From the NCBI GenBank assembly GCA_017475875.1, contig JAFVET010000114.1, positions 1-12,588 on the forward strand: 12,588 bases of DNA. The letters are read 5' to 3'. Numbering within the stretch: the stretch's first letter is position 1; the number at the start of each line of letters is the position of its first letter. Shown here in pieces: positions 1-7,680 of this stretch. Source of the stretch: Candidatus Methanomethylophilaceae archaeon. Its GTDB lineage: Archaea; Thermoplasmatota; Thermoplasmata; Methanomassiliicoccales; Methanomethylophilaceae. The notes under the pieces are model-generated. The model saw only the letters and a list, made by a program, of their open reading frames with translations, made no database searches and was not told the DNA's origin. The position numbers and the translations under genes were made by a program.

Positions 1-132
1 ATCATAGGCGCCATGTTCTTCCTGTCTGTTCTGAACGACGGCATCGACTACGACGTCGTGCAGCTGGGGAACGAATACAACGCCCTCGGCAACACGGACT
101 TCAACGTCAACATGGTCTACAAGATGCAGTGA
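1..132 (+). CDS. C-terminal fragment of an unrecognised protein
   Basis: The first frame is open from the window edge to a TGA at 130-132, giving 43 residues. The fragment begins with a short hydrophobic stretch (IIGAMFFLSVL) followed by a polar, Asn- and Asp-rich tail ending VYKMQ. This could be the last membrane segment or a beta-rich end of a larger protein, but I do not recognise the family. The gene lies on the same strand as the cobN-like gene and ends 60 bases before its start. I see no convincing TATA box in that gap, so the two may share a transcript. That the frame is a real gene rests on its being open from the edge, its GC-rich third positions and the lack of a better frame. Confidence 0.55.
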   Translation: MIGAMFFLSVLNDGIDYDVVQLGNEYNALGNTDFNVNMVYKMQ

Positions 133-192
133 GGCCTGTGATGCAAACCTCTTCAAAACTTCTTACCCATGTTTTCGAGTTGAGTGATCGAA

Positions 193-3100
193 ATGGAGCC
201 CCGCCTTTCCGACAAGGTTGCAGGATCGTCCGACGTGATCAAGGTGGTCTTCGTCTCCGTCAGGGAAGCCGATCCCGAAATGACCGGAAGGCTTTTCCGC
301 CGCGTATGCGAAGGGCTCGGCATCGGATTGTCTTATCACGGAGTTTCCGGGGACGAAGTGGACGACGACGTCCTCGCCTTTCACAATCTTGCCGACGCTA
401 CTTCGGATGCGGATATGGTGTACGTCCGCAGTCTCATAGGGATGGAACGTTTCAAGAGCTGGGACCGCTACAGGAAGGTCCTGGAATCGACGGATGCGAA
501 GGTTTACGTCTATTCCGGCAGCCAGGACACTAACGACGTCACCCGGTATCTCTTCGATGGAAGCGATGACGAATACACCGAATTCGTCTCGTACGCCGGC
601 CATGTCTGTCCGGAAAACGATGGTATGTGCTTCAGATGGATGCTCCGCCGCGCCGGCGTGTCCGTCGGAAGTTTGGAAGCTCCGGTGGTCCCGCCGTACC
701 ACGGCGTATACCACCCAGATCGCCTAGGCATCGACAAGGACGGGCTCGTTGCCGCCCTCGACCCGGACAAGGTCACGGTCGGCGTCTTCTTCACCGCCCG
801 TTCCCTCGCATACGGCAACATGGAGGCGATCGACGCCGTGATCAGAGCCGTGGAGAACCACGGTATGAACGCTTACCCCGTGTTTTTCTCGGAATTCATG
901 GGGAAGGGTTCCATGGACACGGCGGAGGCCATCCACGAGTATTTCACGAAGGACGGCAGGCCCCTGGTCGACTGCCTGGTGTCCTTCACCCGCGTCCACA
1001 TCTACCACGGGGGACGCGTCGATCCGGAAAGGTACGGGAGATATTCCCGCGACCTGAACGTTCCGATCATCAACGCGATGACGTTGCCGGGCGATTACCT
1101 CGATTTCGAGAAGGACCGTGTCGGAATGTCCAAGGGATCCATCCGCGCAAACGTGGTCTACCAGGAATTGGACGGGTTCGTAATCAGCGTGCCCGTGGCC
1201 GCCACCGTCCGCACGCCAGGTGGAAAGAAGGTCGTCCCGATCCCCGAGCGCATCGACCACCTCATCGGGCTGGCGGGTTCGTGGGGACGGCTCGGTCGCA
1301 AAACTCCCTCCGAAAGGAGGATAGCGATAATCATGTGGCAGTACCGCCCCGAACTGAGCAACATCGGTTACGCGGGCAGCCTGGACACCTTGGAGAGCAT
1401 TGCCGACATAATGAAGGTTCTCGATACCAAAGGATACGCGTTGGACCGTGTTCCCGCCGACGGAAGCGAGCTCGTCTCATGGATCCTGGACGGCGTCACA
1501 AACGATTTGGAGCCCCTGTCGGAGGATGCGGTGGAGGAGCGGGCCGCCGATTTGGTTGGTTCCGACGATTACAGGAAGACGTTCGCGTCGATCCCGCAAT
1601 GGGACCGCGAGCAGATCGGGAGGCAATGGGGCGAACCTCCGGGGGAGATATGCGTCAACCGCGGGAAGTTGGTGATCCCCGGGTTCACGGACGGGAACGT
1701 GTTCATAGGTTACCAGCCCTGCAGGGGATGGGCTTCCAGGAGGAAGGAGGACCTCCACGACCCGACGATGTTCACGCAGCACCAGTACCTGGCCTACTAC
1801 AGGTGGCTGAAGGACGTTTTCAAGGCCGACATCGTCTACCACATGGGCACACACGGTTCGCTGGAGTGGCTTCCCGGGAAGAACGTCGGCCTGTCAGACA
1901 AATGCAACCCCGATTTCGTTCTGGACGCGATGCCCAACGTATATCCGTATGTGATAGACGATCCCGGCGAGGGGATACAGGCCAAGAGGCGCGCCGAGTC
2001 GGTTCTAGTCGGATACATGCCAAACTCGATGGCCCGCGCCGGCTCCTACGAGGAACTGGACGAGGTCAACGTCCAGATACAGGACCTTTTGAAATACGGC
2101 CTTCAGATGGACGCCCAGCACAGGAAGTCGGCAATCGAGAACATCTATATGGCGGCCGAGAGGAACAGTCTCCTGAAGGACATCGGAGCCGAAGGAGTCG
2201 GTCCGGAAGCTTTCGAGCCATACGTCGTCCCCCTCCATGAATACATAGAGGACGTCAAGGACACGCTCATCCGCGCGGACATGCACATTCTGGGACGCAT
2301 TCCAGCGGGGAGTCACATGGACGAGACTATCTATTCCGTCATGAGGCTGGACAACGGAGACATCAGGTCACTGAGGGACGCCTTCGCCGAAAACGTCGGT
2401 TGCGACATGGCCCAATTGAAAGGATCGCCGTCTTCCATGGGAGATGGCGGCGAACTGAATTCCGAAACCCTAGAACGGGTGGACGGATCGGTCATGGGGC
2501 TGCTGTCGCGGATGCGGGAGGACGGTTACGACTATGACAGGGCCATCAGGTATCTGGCTTCGGAGTACGGGAGAGTCAGTCCCGATTTAGAAAAGACGGT
2601 CAGATACATATGCGAAGTCCTGGTGCCGAACATACTCTCGTCAAGAGGCGAAATAGATCATCTTATTGACGGCACATCAGGCAAATACATAGAACCTGGT
2701 CCGTCTGGCACCCCTACCCGGGGTGGGGCGAATATACTGCCAACGGGTCGTAACTTCTACGGTATCGACCCTGATTCCGTACCGACACGGACCGCTTGGG
2801 ATGTAGGTAGAAGAATGGCTGATCAGATGATATCCCGGCATATCGACGAGAACGGGACGTACCCGCGTCAGGTCGGGGTGGTGCTGTGGGCCACTGACAC
2901 CATGAAGACCGGTGGAGACGACGTAGCCTATGTTCTGTGGCTTATGGGGGTGAGACCTGTGTGGTCAGCCGCAGGCGGACAGGTCACGGGGTTGGAGGTC
3001 ATCCCCCTGGGGGAGCTTGGGAGACCTAGATCCGATGTCACCATAAGCATAACCGGTCTGTTCAGGGACGTTTATCCGTCACTGATCGACCTTCTGGACG

Positions 3101-3963
3101 ATGCGGTACGCATGGTGTCGGAATTGGACGAGTCGGACAGAGACAATGCTTTCTTGGAGAATCTCCGCAGAGATGTAGCGGAGGACATAAGCTCTGGCAT
3201 AAGCGTGGACGAGGCGAGACGCCGTAACTCCGTGAGAATCTTCGGGGCACCACCGGGAAGCTACGGTACAGGGGCCGGGATGCCCATCGAGAACGGTACA
3301 TGGAATACCGTGAACGATCTCGCCGACTCATACAAAGATTGGGTCTGCAACGGATATTCCCGCGGGAACTACGGTGAGCGGCTGGTTAACCAGTTCGCAA
3401 GACGTTTCGGAAGGTTGCAAGTCACTGTCAAGAACACCGCCGACCGTGAGATCGATATCCTGGACTGCGATGATTTCTACCAGTACCTGGGGGGAATGAA
3501 CGCATACGTTCGCGCTTATGGTGAGCACAAGGACGATTACCGTTCGTACATGGCAGATGATTCGGACCCTTCCTTGCAGAAGACGAGGTCGGCCAAGGAA
3601 GAGCTCAGGTTCGTGTTCCGCAGCAAGGTCCTCAATCCGAAGTTCGTCAAGGGTCTGATGGAGCATGGTTATCGCGGTGCGGGGGAGATTGAACGCATAA
3701 CGGGGTATACTCTGGCATGGGGTGCGACATCGGATATAACCGAGGATTGGATGTACGAGGGTATCGTCGACAGATACTTGGCTGATTCTAACGTCCTCGA
3801 GTGGATGGAGCAGGTCAACCCATATGCGGTCATGGGCATGATAGACATATTGGAAGACGCGATTGAACACGGCCTTTGGAACGCTTCCGAAGAATACAGG
3901 CAACGTTTGAGGGATGTATATCTTGAGGCCGAAGAGAGGATGGAAGATTTGTTGGACAGGTGA
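193..3963 (+). CDS. cobN: CobN-type cobaltochelatase / Mg-chelatase subunit H family protein
   Basis: This is a 1256-residue protein, the normal size for CobN and BchH/ChlH large subunits, which hold the tetrapyrrole and, with an AAA+ partner, insert cobalt (or magnesium) into the ring. Family hallmarks are visible. HMGTHGSLEWLPGK starts near residue 550, preceded by a YQPCRGW segment and followed by a VYPYVIDDPGEG segment. GRNFYGIDPDSVPTRTAWDVG begins near residue 852. A conserved tail carries the GELGRPRSDVTISITGLFRD segment. No ChlI/ChlD-type AAA+ partner is in the window. The most likely role is cobalt insertion for cobalamin, by family and by the inferred methanogen context; chelation of another metal cannot be excluded. 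I chose ATG 193 because GTGATC, a match to the archaeal anti-Shine-Dalgarno, lies just before it. An in-frame GTG at 184 overlaps that site and would add three residues. Codon use dips to AT-rich third positions around 2641-2820. Confidence 0.93.
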   Translation: MEPRLSDKVAGSSDVIKVVFVSVREADPEMTGRLFRRVCEGLGIGLSYHGVSGDEVDDDVLAFHNLADATSDADMVYVRSLIGMERFKSWDRYRKVLESTDAKVYVYSGSQDTNDVTRYLFDGSDDEYTEFVSYAGHVCPENDGMCFRWMLRRAGVSVGSLEAPVVPPYHGVYHPDRLGIDKDGLVAALDPDKVTVGVFFTARSLAYGNMEAIDAVIRAVENHGMNAYPVFFSEFMGKGSMDTAEAIHEYFTKDGRPLVDCLVSFTRVHIYHGGRVDPERYGRYSRDLNVPIINAMTLPGDYLDFEKDRVGMSKGSIRANVVYQELDGFVISVPVAATVRTPGGKKVVPIPERIDHLIGLAGSWGRLGRKTPSERRIAIIMWQYRPELSNIGYAGSLDTLESIADIMKVLDTKGYALDRVPADGSELVSWILDGVTNDLEPLSEDAVEERAADLVGSDDYRKTFASIPQWDREQIGRQWGEPPGEICVNRGKLVIPGFTDGNVFIGYQPCRGWASRRKEDLHDPTMFTQHQYLAYYRWLKDVFKADIVYHMGTHGSLEWLPGKNVGLSDKCNPDFVLDAMPNVYPYVIDDPGEGIQAKRRAESVLVGYMPNSMARAGSYEELDEVNVQIQDLLKYGLQMDAQHRKSAIENIYMAAERNSLLKDIGAEGVGPEAFEPYVVPLHEYIEDVKDTLIRADMHILGRIPAGSHMDETIYSVMRLDNGDIRSLRDAFAENVGCDMAQLKGSPSSMGDGGELNSETLERVDGSVMGLLSRMREDGYDYDRAIRYLASEYGRVSPDLEKTVRYICEVLVPNILSSRGEIDHLIDGTSGKYIEPGPSGTPTRGGANILPTGRNFYGIDPDSVPTRTAWDVGRRMADQMISRHIDENGTYPRQVGVVLWATDTMKTGGDDVAYVLWLMGVRPVWSAAGGQVTGLEVIPLGELGRPRSDVTISITGLFRDVYPSLIDLLDDAVRMVSELDESDRDNAFLENLRRDVAEDISSGISVDEARRRNSVRIFGAPPGSYGTGAGMPIENGTWNTVNDLADSYKDWVCNGYSRGNYGERLVNQFARRFGRLQVTVKNTADREIDILDCDDFYQYLGGMNAYVRAYGEHKDDYRSYMADDSDPSLQKTRSAKEELRFVFRSKVLNPKFVKGLMEHGYRGAGEIERITGYTLAWGATSDITEDWMYEGIVDRYLADSNVLEWMEQVNPYAVMGMIDILEDAIEHGLWNASEEYRQRLRDVYLEAEERMEDLLDR

Positions 3964-4091
3964 TTGTTCGAACGGTTGTCAATTGCACCTTGCTATGATC
4001 CTTCTAGGGCTGCTGTCGTCCCTCAGCAAGTACACCTGTTGGAAATTGGAATATAACAAAAACCACGCTTTTCGGTACGGCGACAACTATT

Positions 4092-4141
4092 TCGACTTAA
4101 GATAAAGTCGAGGGGGCCGAGAAGGAGAGGGACATTTTTTT
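4092..4141 (+). terminator. Probable cobN terminator (hairpin and T-tract)
   Basis: TCGACTT (4092-4098) and AAGTCGA (4105-4111) can form a 7-bp stem with a 6-base loop. A run of seven T residues follows at 4135-4141. Archaeal polymerase terminates mainly on T-rich non-template tracts, so the T-run is the likely functional part. The hairpin lies about 23 bases upstream of it and may be incidental. Confidence 0.45.
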
Positions 4142-4230
4142 GGACACGTCCTAATCTATCCAAAGAGCTGAGTTCATGCGGAGCGTCTCAACCGGTTGTG
4201 TATCGGACCGACCGAAAACGATTGAATGTC

Positions 4231-4268
4231 AAAAGGGCCGGCCCCCGCCCTTATAGGCAGCGGCCGGC
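4231..4268 (-). terminator. Probable ileS terminator
   Basis: Read on the - strand just after the ileS stop, AAGGGC (4252-4247) pairs with GCCCTT (4238-4233) around an 8-base GC-rich loop, and the stem runs into TTTT at 4234-4231. An alternative longer fold pairs GCCGGCC near 4268-4262 with GGCCGGC near 4243-4237. Position and T-run fit termination of ileS. Confidence 0.5.
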
Positions 4269-4276
4269 GAACGGTT

Positions 4277-7225
4277 TCACTCCACCGGCGAGATTCCGAT
4301 GGTGACGGTCTTCCCGTCGAACTCCCATTCCTTCACGACAGTACCTGCGGGGCTGTCAGTGATGTTCAGGGTCTTGGCCCTCACTTCGGAGGCTATGTGG
4401 TCCTTCCATTTGGCCAACATCGGGTCGTGGACCTCGTCGGACATGAGGTCGCAGAGGATGAACTGTTCCACGTTGAGCTTCATGTCCTTCCTCATCTGCT
4501 GTATCCTCCTGATGACCTCCCTCGAGAGGGCCTCGGCCTCTATCTCCGGGGTAACCGTGAAGTCGATGCCCAGTGAGCCTGCGCTGAACTCGGACACGGC
4601 GAGGTTCTCTCCCGAGAACTCGTCTTCCGGAGAGAGGTATACTATCTCCTTGGTGTTGGCCTGACCGGCGAGCACTCCGTCGAACCTCCTCACGGCATCG
4701 GTGACTTTGGAGTCCTTCCCGCGCACGAGGATCCTCAGCAGGGGCCACCTGAGCTTGGAGGCCACCTTGGCCCTCTCTGACGCCACTAGGTCGCTGAGCT
4801 CCTGGACCAGCGACATGCTGTACTCGATGTCGTCGTCCACCAGGGCCTTGTCGGGGACCGGCCAGTCCTCCATGTGCACGGAAGGCATCTTCCCGCCCAT
4901 GCAGCGGTAGATCTCGTCAGCTATGTGGGGAGCCACGGGGGCGAGCAGCTTGGCCGTTGCCGTAATGGCATAGTGCAGAGTGAAATAGGACGCGTTCTTG
5001 TCGTCGGTCCTGTCCGCATCCTCGGTCCACGAACGGTCCCTCACGAGGCAGACGTACCATCTGGAAAGGTCCTCCATGATGTAGTCCTCGAGTGCCCTCG
5101 CGACCTTGTGGAGCTCGCGCGTCTCCATCTTGTCGGTAACCTCGGCGATCACCTTCTGGGTACGGGAGATCATCCATCTGTCCTCGTCGCGGAGGTGTCT
5201 GGACATCTCGGACATCGGGTGCGCCTCCGGGTCGTAACCGTCGATGATCATGTACGTCCCGGCGAAGTTGACCACGTTCCAGAACGTGTTAAGGACCTTC
5301 CTGGCGTTCCTGGGGCCTTCTTTCTGGAACGGGGTGTCCTCCCAAGGGGCGTTGCTCTTGAGGAGGTAGAACCTCATTGAGTCGGCTCCTACCTGCTCGA
5401 TGAGGTCGAGCGGGTCGATGACGTTTCCCTTCGATTTGGACATCTTCTGTCCCTTCGGGTCGAGCACCCATCCGTGCATCATGACCTCGTCGTACGGGGC
5501 CTTGTCCATGGAGATGACGCCCGCCCCGAGCTGCGAGTAGAACCATCCGCGGGTCTGGTCGTGCGCCTCGACGATGAACCTCGGGGGCCACCATTTGTCG
5601 AACTCCTCTTTCTGGTGAGGGTATCCCAGCTGCGCCCATGCGCTGACACCCGAGTCGAACCACACGTCGAGGACGTCGGGCACCCTGCGCATGGTGCCTT
5701 CGCATCCGCATTTGAACGTGACCTTGTCGATCCAGGGGCGGTGGGGGTTCATGCCCTCGGTGTAGCCGTCGCCTTCCTCGAGCTCCTTGTACTGTCCGAC
5801 CACCTTGGTGGCTCCGCAATCGGGACATTCCCAAACGGGCATGGGTATCCCCCAGTACCTCTGACGGGAGATGCACCACTCCTTGGCGTTCTCCACCCAG
5901 TTCTTCTCCCTGGTGGATCCGGCCCAGTCGGGGACCCATTTGACGCGTTCTATCTCGGAGAGCATCTGGTCTTTGACCTCGGGGACGTTGACGAACCATT
6001 GCCTCGTGTTCCTGTAGATGATGGGGGATTTGCACCTCCAGCAGTGTCCGTACCTGTGCTTGATCTTCCCTTTGTTGTAGACCAGGCCTTTCTCGTTGAG
6101 CATGTTGAGGATGTCGTCGTTGACCGTCTTGACCTTCTTTCCGGCGAGGGGCGGGAACTCGTCGGTGTACCTGCCGGTCTCCGCAACGGGACAGAACGGT
6201 TTGATGCCGTACCTCTTCCCGGTCTCGAAGTCGTCCGGACCGTGTCCGGGGGCCGTGTGCACCAGACCGGTGTTGTCCTCTTCGACGTAATCCGCATTGA
6301 GGACCTTGAAGGTCCATTCGCTCTTCTCGAGGGCGTCGAGGTCGAACGGGGGGACGTACTCCATGCCTTCCATGTCCTTGCCGGACATGGTCGCGAGTAT
6401 CTCGTACGAGGTGTATCCTCCCTTGGCCATGACAGTCTCGGTCTGTGATTTGAGGATGTATACGACCTCCTCCTTTCCTTCCCCGACGAGTTTCACTTTC
6501 GCGTATTCGAAGTCGGGGTGAGCGGCGACAGCCATGTTGGATGGAAGGGTCCACGGCGTGGTGGTCCAGATGAGCAGCGATCCGTCGCCGTTCCTCAGGG
6601 GGAACCTTATCATGACCGACGGGTCGGTCTCGTCCCAGTATTCTATCTCGGCCTCGGCCAGAGCGGTCTCGCAGCGGGGACACCACGTCACCACCCTGCT
6701 GTTGGCGTTGAGGAGACCCCTGTCGTAGGCGCGGCTGAGGGTCCACCAGGCCGATTCGATGTACTCCGGCTTGAGGGTCTGGTACGGGTGTTCCCAATCG
6801 AACCATGCTCCTAGCATCTTGAACTGGTCGGTCATGCTCGCGTGCAGTTTGAATGCGTGTTCCTGACAGGCGGAGACGAATTTGTCTATGCCCATCTCCT
6901 CGATCTCTTTCTTCGAGTGGATGCCGAGGAGCTTCTCCACCTGAACCTCGATTGGCAGTCCGTGCATGTCGAACCCGGGTACGTCGCGGACGTTGTATCC
7001 GTTCATCCTCCAGTAGCGTATGAGGGTGTCTTTGATCGTCTTGTTGAACGCGGTTCCCAGGTGTATGGCCCCTGTGGTGTACGGCGGGCCGTCGACGAAG
7101 TAGAAGTTCTCTCCGGATTCGCGGAGCGCTTTCGTCTTTTCATAGGTGTTTTCCTGTTTCCAGGATTCCTGCATCTCTTTTTCGACGGTTTTACCGTCGT
7201 AGTTTGCGCGGATCTGCTTTATCAT
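4277..7225 (-). CDS. ileS: Isoleucyl-tRNA synthetase (IleRS)
   Basis: This 982-residue class I aminoacyl-tRNA synthetase attaches isoleucine to tRNA-Ile in the cytoplasm. The HIGH-type signature is HLGT at residues 55-58 (in GAIHLGTAF) and the KMSKS loop is at 594-598. The CP1 editing domain is present, with WTTTPWTLPSN at 220-230 and the conserved GLVHTAPGHG segment at about 320-329, so hydrolysis of mischarged Val-tRNA is expected. Cysteine pairs at 182/185 (CPRC), 395/398 (CWRC), 467/470 (CPDC) and 506/508 (CGC) are candidate zinc ligands. The C-terminal half contains the helical anticodon-binding region. The GLPIEVQVEKLLG sequence and overall length look like the archaeal/eukaryotic-type enzyme. 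Start ATG 7225 has GGAGG (complement of 7233-7237) seven bases upstream. The gene stands alone and converges on cobN. A TATA-like box lies near 7281-7292. Confidence 0.97.
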   Translation of the reverse strand: MIKQIRANYDGKTVEKEMQESWKQENTYEKTKALRESGENFYFVDGPPYTTGAIHLGTAFNKTIKDTLIRYWRMNGYNVRDVPGFDMHGLPIEVQVEKLLGIHSKKEIEEMGIDKFVSACQEHAFKLHASMTDQFKMLGAWFDWEHPYQTLKPEYIESAWWTLSRAYDRGLLNANSRVVTWCPRCETALAEAEIEYWDETDPSVMIRFPLRNGDGSLLIWTTTPWTLPSNMAVAAHPDFEYAKVKLVGEGKEEVVYILKSQTETVMAKGGYTSYEILATMSGKDMEGMEYVPPFDLDALEKSEWTFKVLNADYVEEDNTGLVHTAPGHGPDDFETGKRYGIKPFCPVAETGRYTDEFPPLAGKKVKTVNDDILNMLNEKGLVYNKGKIKHRYGHCWRCKSPIIYRNTRQWFVNVPEVKDQMLSEIERVKWVPDWAGSTREKNWVENAKEWCISRQRYWGIPMPVWECPDCGATKVVGQYKELEEGDGYTEGMNPHRPWIDKVTFKCGCEGTMRRVPDVLDVWFDSGVSAWAQLGYPHQKEEFDKWWPPRFIVEAHDQTRGWFYSQLGAGVISMDKAPYDEVMMHGWVLDPKGQKMSKSKGNVIDPLDLIEQVGADSMRFYLLKSNAPWEDTPFQKEGPRNARKVLNTFWNVVNFAGTYMIIDGYDPEAHPMSEMSRHLRDEDRWMISRTQKVIAEVTDKMETRELHKVARALEDYIMEDLSRWYVCLVRDRSWTEDADRTDDKNASYFTLHYAITATAKLLAPVAPHIADEIYRCMGGKMPSVHMEDWPVPDKALVDDDIEYSMSLVQELSDLVASERAKVASKLRWPLLRILVRGKDSKVTDAVRRFDGVLAGQANTKEIVYLSPEDEFSGENLAVSEFSAGSLGIDFTVTPEIEAEALSREVIRRIQQMRKDMKLNVEQFILCDLMSDEVHDPMLAKWKDHIASEVRAKTLNITDSPAGTVVKEWEFDGKTVTIGISPVE

Positions 7226-7280
7226 CGTCAGTCCTCCCGGACAGGGTATTCATTCCCGCCGGCGGGCTGGCTACTTGTGT

Positions 7281-7292
7281 TTTTTATTTAAC
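7281..7292 (-). promoter_or_regulatory. Probable TATA box of ileS
   Basis: On the - strand the sequence reads GTTAAATAAAAAAC. A TATA element here would start transcription near 7255-7260 and give a leader of about 30-35 bases. A perfect 12-base palindrome, CCCGCCGGCGGG (7255-7266), sits at the predicted start site and could be an operator or a 5'-end hairpin. Confidence 0.5.
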
Positions 7293-7383
7293 GGTTGTGG
7301 GTGCGTCCTTTCGATTTCGGTTCAGAAGCGATTCGTTATCTCGTTGAATGCTGTGGTGCAGGTACCAAAATAGATAATATATG

Positions 7384-7392
7384 TTTATATAA
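7384..7392 (+). promoter_or_regulatory. Probable TATA box of small-peptide unit 1
   Basis: TTTATATAA lies in an AT-rich block. Archaeal spacing of about 25 bases would start transcription near 7410, at or next to the ATG at 7412, giving a leader of about 90 bases before the TTG at 7503. Confidence 0.55.
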
Positions 7393-7411
7393 TTTAACAA
7401 TATACTGTGAG

Positions 7412-7483
7412 ATGCCAGGCAAGAAGGATGTCCAGCGTACGAGGACATCCCTTGGACGTTGGACGGAACTCTGTCCTGAGTAA
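7412..7483 (+). CDS. Possible 23-residue leader ORF of unit 1
   Basis: ATG 7412 falls almost exactly at the predicted transcription start, so it would be translated leaderless if used. It encodes a basic 23-residue peptide beginning MPGKKDVQRTR and ending ELCPE, and stops with TAA at 7481-7483, seven bases before the Shine-Dalgarno of the next ORF. Its early codons span an 8-bp hairpin (GGATGTCC 7426-7433 with GGACATCC 7443-7450). Unit 2 has no homologous peptide; it only has an unrelated 11-codon frame at 7843-7878, also ending just before its Shine-Dalgarno. This may be a leader peptide or chance. Confidence 0.25.
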   Translation: MPGKKDVQRTRTSLGRWTELCPE

Positions 7484-7643
7484 CTGAAAGGAGGTGAAAA
7501 CCTTGGTAATCAGGCCCCAGGACAGGGAGCGCGCCTTCCAAATTGTCTCCCTTGTCCTGGAATTGGCTGGGGTAATCCTCAGCCTCATTAACTGGTTCAC
7601 ATGATGGACCAGGACCCTCCTCCGGGAGGGTCGAACCATCACG
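7473..7643 (+). repeat. Duplicated structured unit, copy 1
   Basis: This segment is repeated at 7872-8043. The inner part from about 7497 to 7600 differs at only about five bases and carries no indel; the copies are offset by exactly 400 bases there. It has strong fold potential. GTCCTG (7473-7478) matches CAGGAC (7610-7615) as a closing helix. CCAGGACAGGGAG (7517-7529) pairs with CTCCC-T-TGTCCTGG (7547-7560), 13 bp with one bulge. GGCTGGGG (7565-7572) pairs with CCTCAGCC (7577-7584) around a TAAT loop. GACCCTCC (7613-7620) pairs with GGAGGGTC (7625-7632) around a TCCG loop. All differences within the inner part fall outside these stems. The copy also contains the small ORF at 7503-7604. Confidence 0.85.
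7503..7604 (+). CDS. Small single-helix membrane peptide, copy 1 (33 residues)
   Basis: A TTG start at 7503 follows GGAGGTGA (7490-7497), an almost perfect archaeal/bacterial Shine-Dalgarno, at good spacing. The product is 33 residues: a polar, charged head (MVIRPQDRER), then about 22 mostly hydrophobic residues (AFQIVSLVLELAGVILSLIN, then WF), then Thr and TGA. It would be one membrane-spanning or amphipathic helix. A second copy at 7903-8046 keeps the frame. In this copy a TGA replaces the Leu codon TTA of the paralogue, and the following codons (reading WTRTLLREGRTIT) still resemble the paralogue's tail, so this peptide looks shortened from a 47-residue ancestor. I do not recognise the family. 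Size, hydrophobicity, duplication and structured mRNA resemble bacterial type I toxins, but that is inference; a non-coding RNA is the alternative. Confidence 0.6.
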   Translation: MVIRPQDRERAFQIVSLVLELAGVILSLINWFT

Positions 7644-7668
7644 CAAACTAAGTCTATCAATTAGTTTG
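7644..7668 (+). terminator. Inverted repeat, possible 3' end of unit 1
   Basis: CAAACTAA (7644-7651) and TTAGTTTG (7661-7668) are perfect complements around a 9-base loop, directly after the repeat unit ends. No long T-tract follows, only CTTTATAAAAA, so termination here is uncertain. The element lacks an obvious equivalent after unit 2. Confidence 0.35.
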
Positions 7669-7671
7669 GAC

Positions 7672-7680
7672 TTTATAAAA
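7672..7680 (-). promoter_or_regulatory. Candidate antisense TATA box downstream of unit 1
   Basis: The - strand reads TTTTATAAA. With archaeal spacing, transcription would start near 7650 and run antisense across unit 1. The same bases also resemble a TATA box on the + strand and the surroundings are AT-rich, so chance is a serious alternative. Confidence 0.25.

Larger units (their letters stand above)
3964..4276. other. Convergent intergenic region between cobN and ileS
   Basis: This 313-base gap separates the 3' ends of two converging genes. I see no supported gene. A short + strand frame that begins inside the end of cobN and runs to 4105 has no ribosome site or recognisable product. The region holds a hairpin plus T-tract on the + strand side and a GC-rich hairpin with a T-run for the - strand, listed separately. 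The remaining sequence (about 4142-4230) shows nothing I can assign, and no tRNA-like cloverleaf was found by eye. Confidence 0.6.

Noticed and set aside
627..2240. Long +strand frame of 537 codons inside cobN
   Set aside because: Arg/Pro/Gly-rich translation typical of a shadow frame in GC-rich coding DNA; fully inside the strongly supported cobN frame.
5474..6448. + strand frame of 324 codons opposite ileS
   Set aside because: Antisense shadow with Val/Leu/Gly-rich product and no ribosome site; ileS is certain here.
5289..6806. Long - strand frame of 505 codons inside ileS
   Set aside because: Same strand, shifted frame of ileS; Arg-rich low-complexity product without motifs.
7191..7253. 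20-codon upstream ORF overlapping the ileS start
   Set aside because: It has no ribosome site of its own, starts within a few bases of the predicted transcription start, and short frames of this size are expected by chance.
7600..7607. C/D box sRNA signature (ATGATGG with nearby CTGA words)
   Set aside because: The C-box-like bases are lost in copy 2 (ATTATGG) and no C'/D' arrangement is present.
7284..7660. Two - strand frames of about 88 and 120 codons across unit 1
   Set aside because: No ribosome site, no domain, and the + strand peptide with its Shine-Dalgarno explains the conserved bases better. They are kept only as room for a possible antisense RNA.
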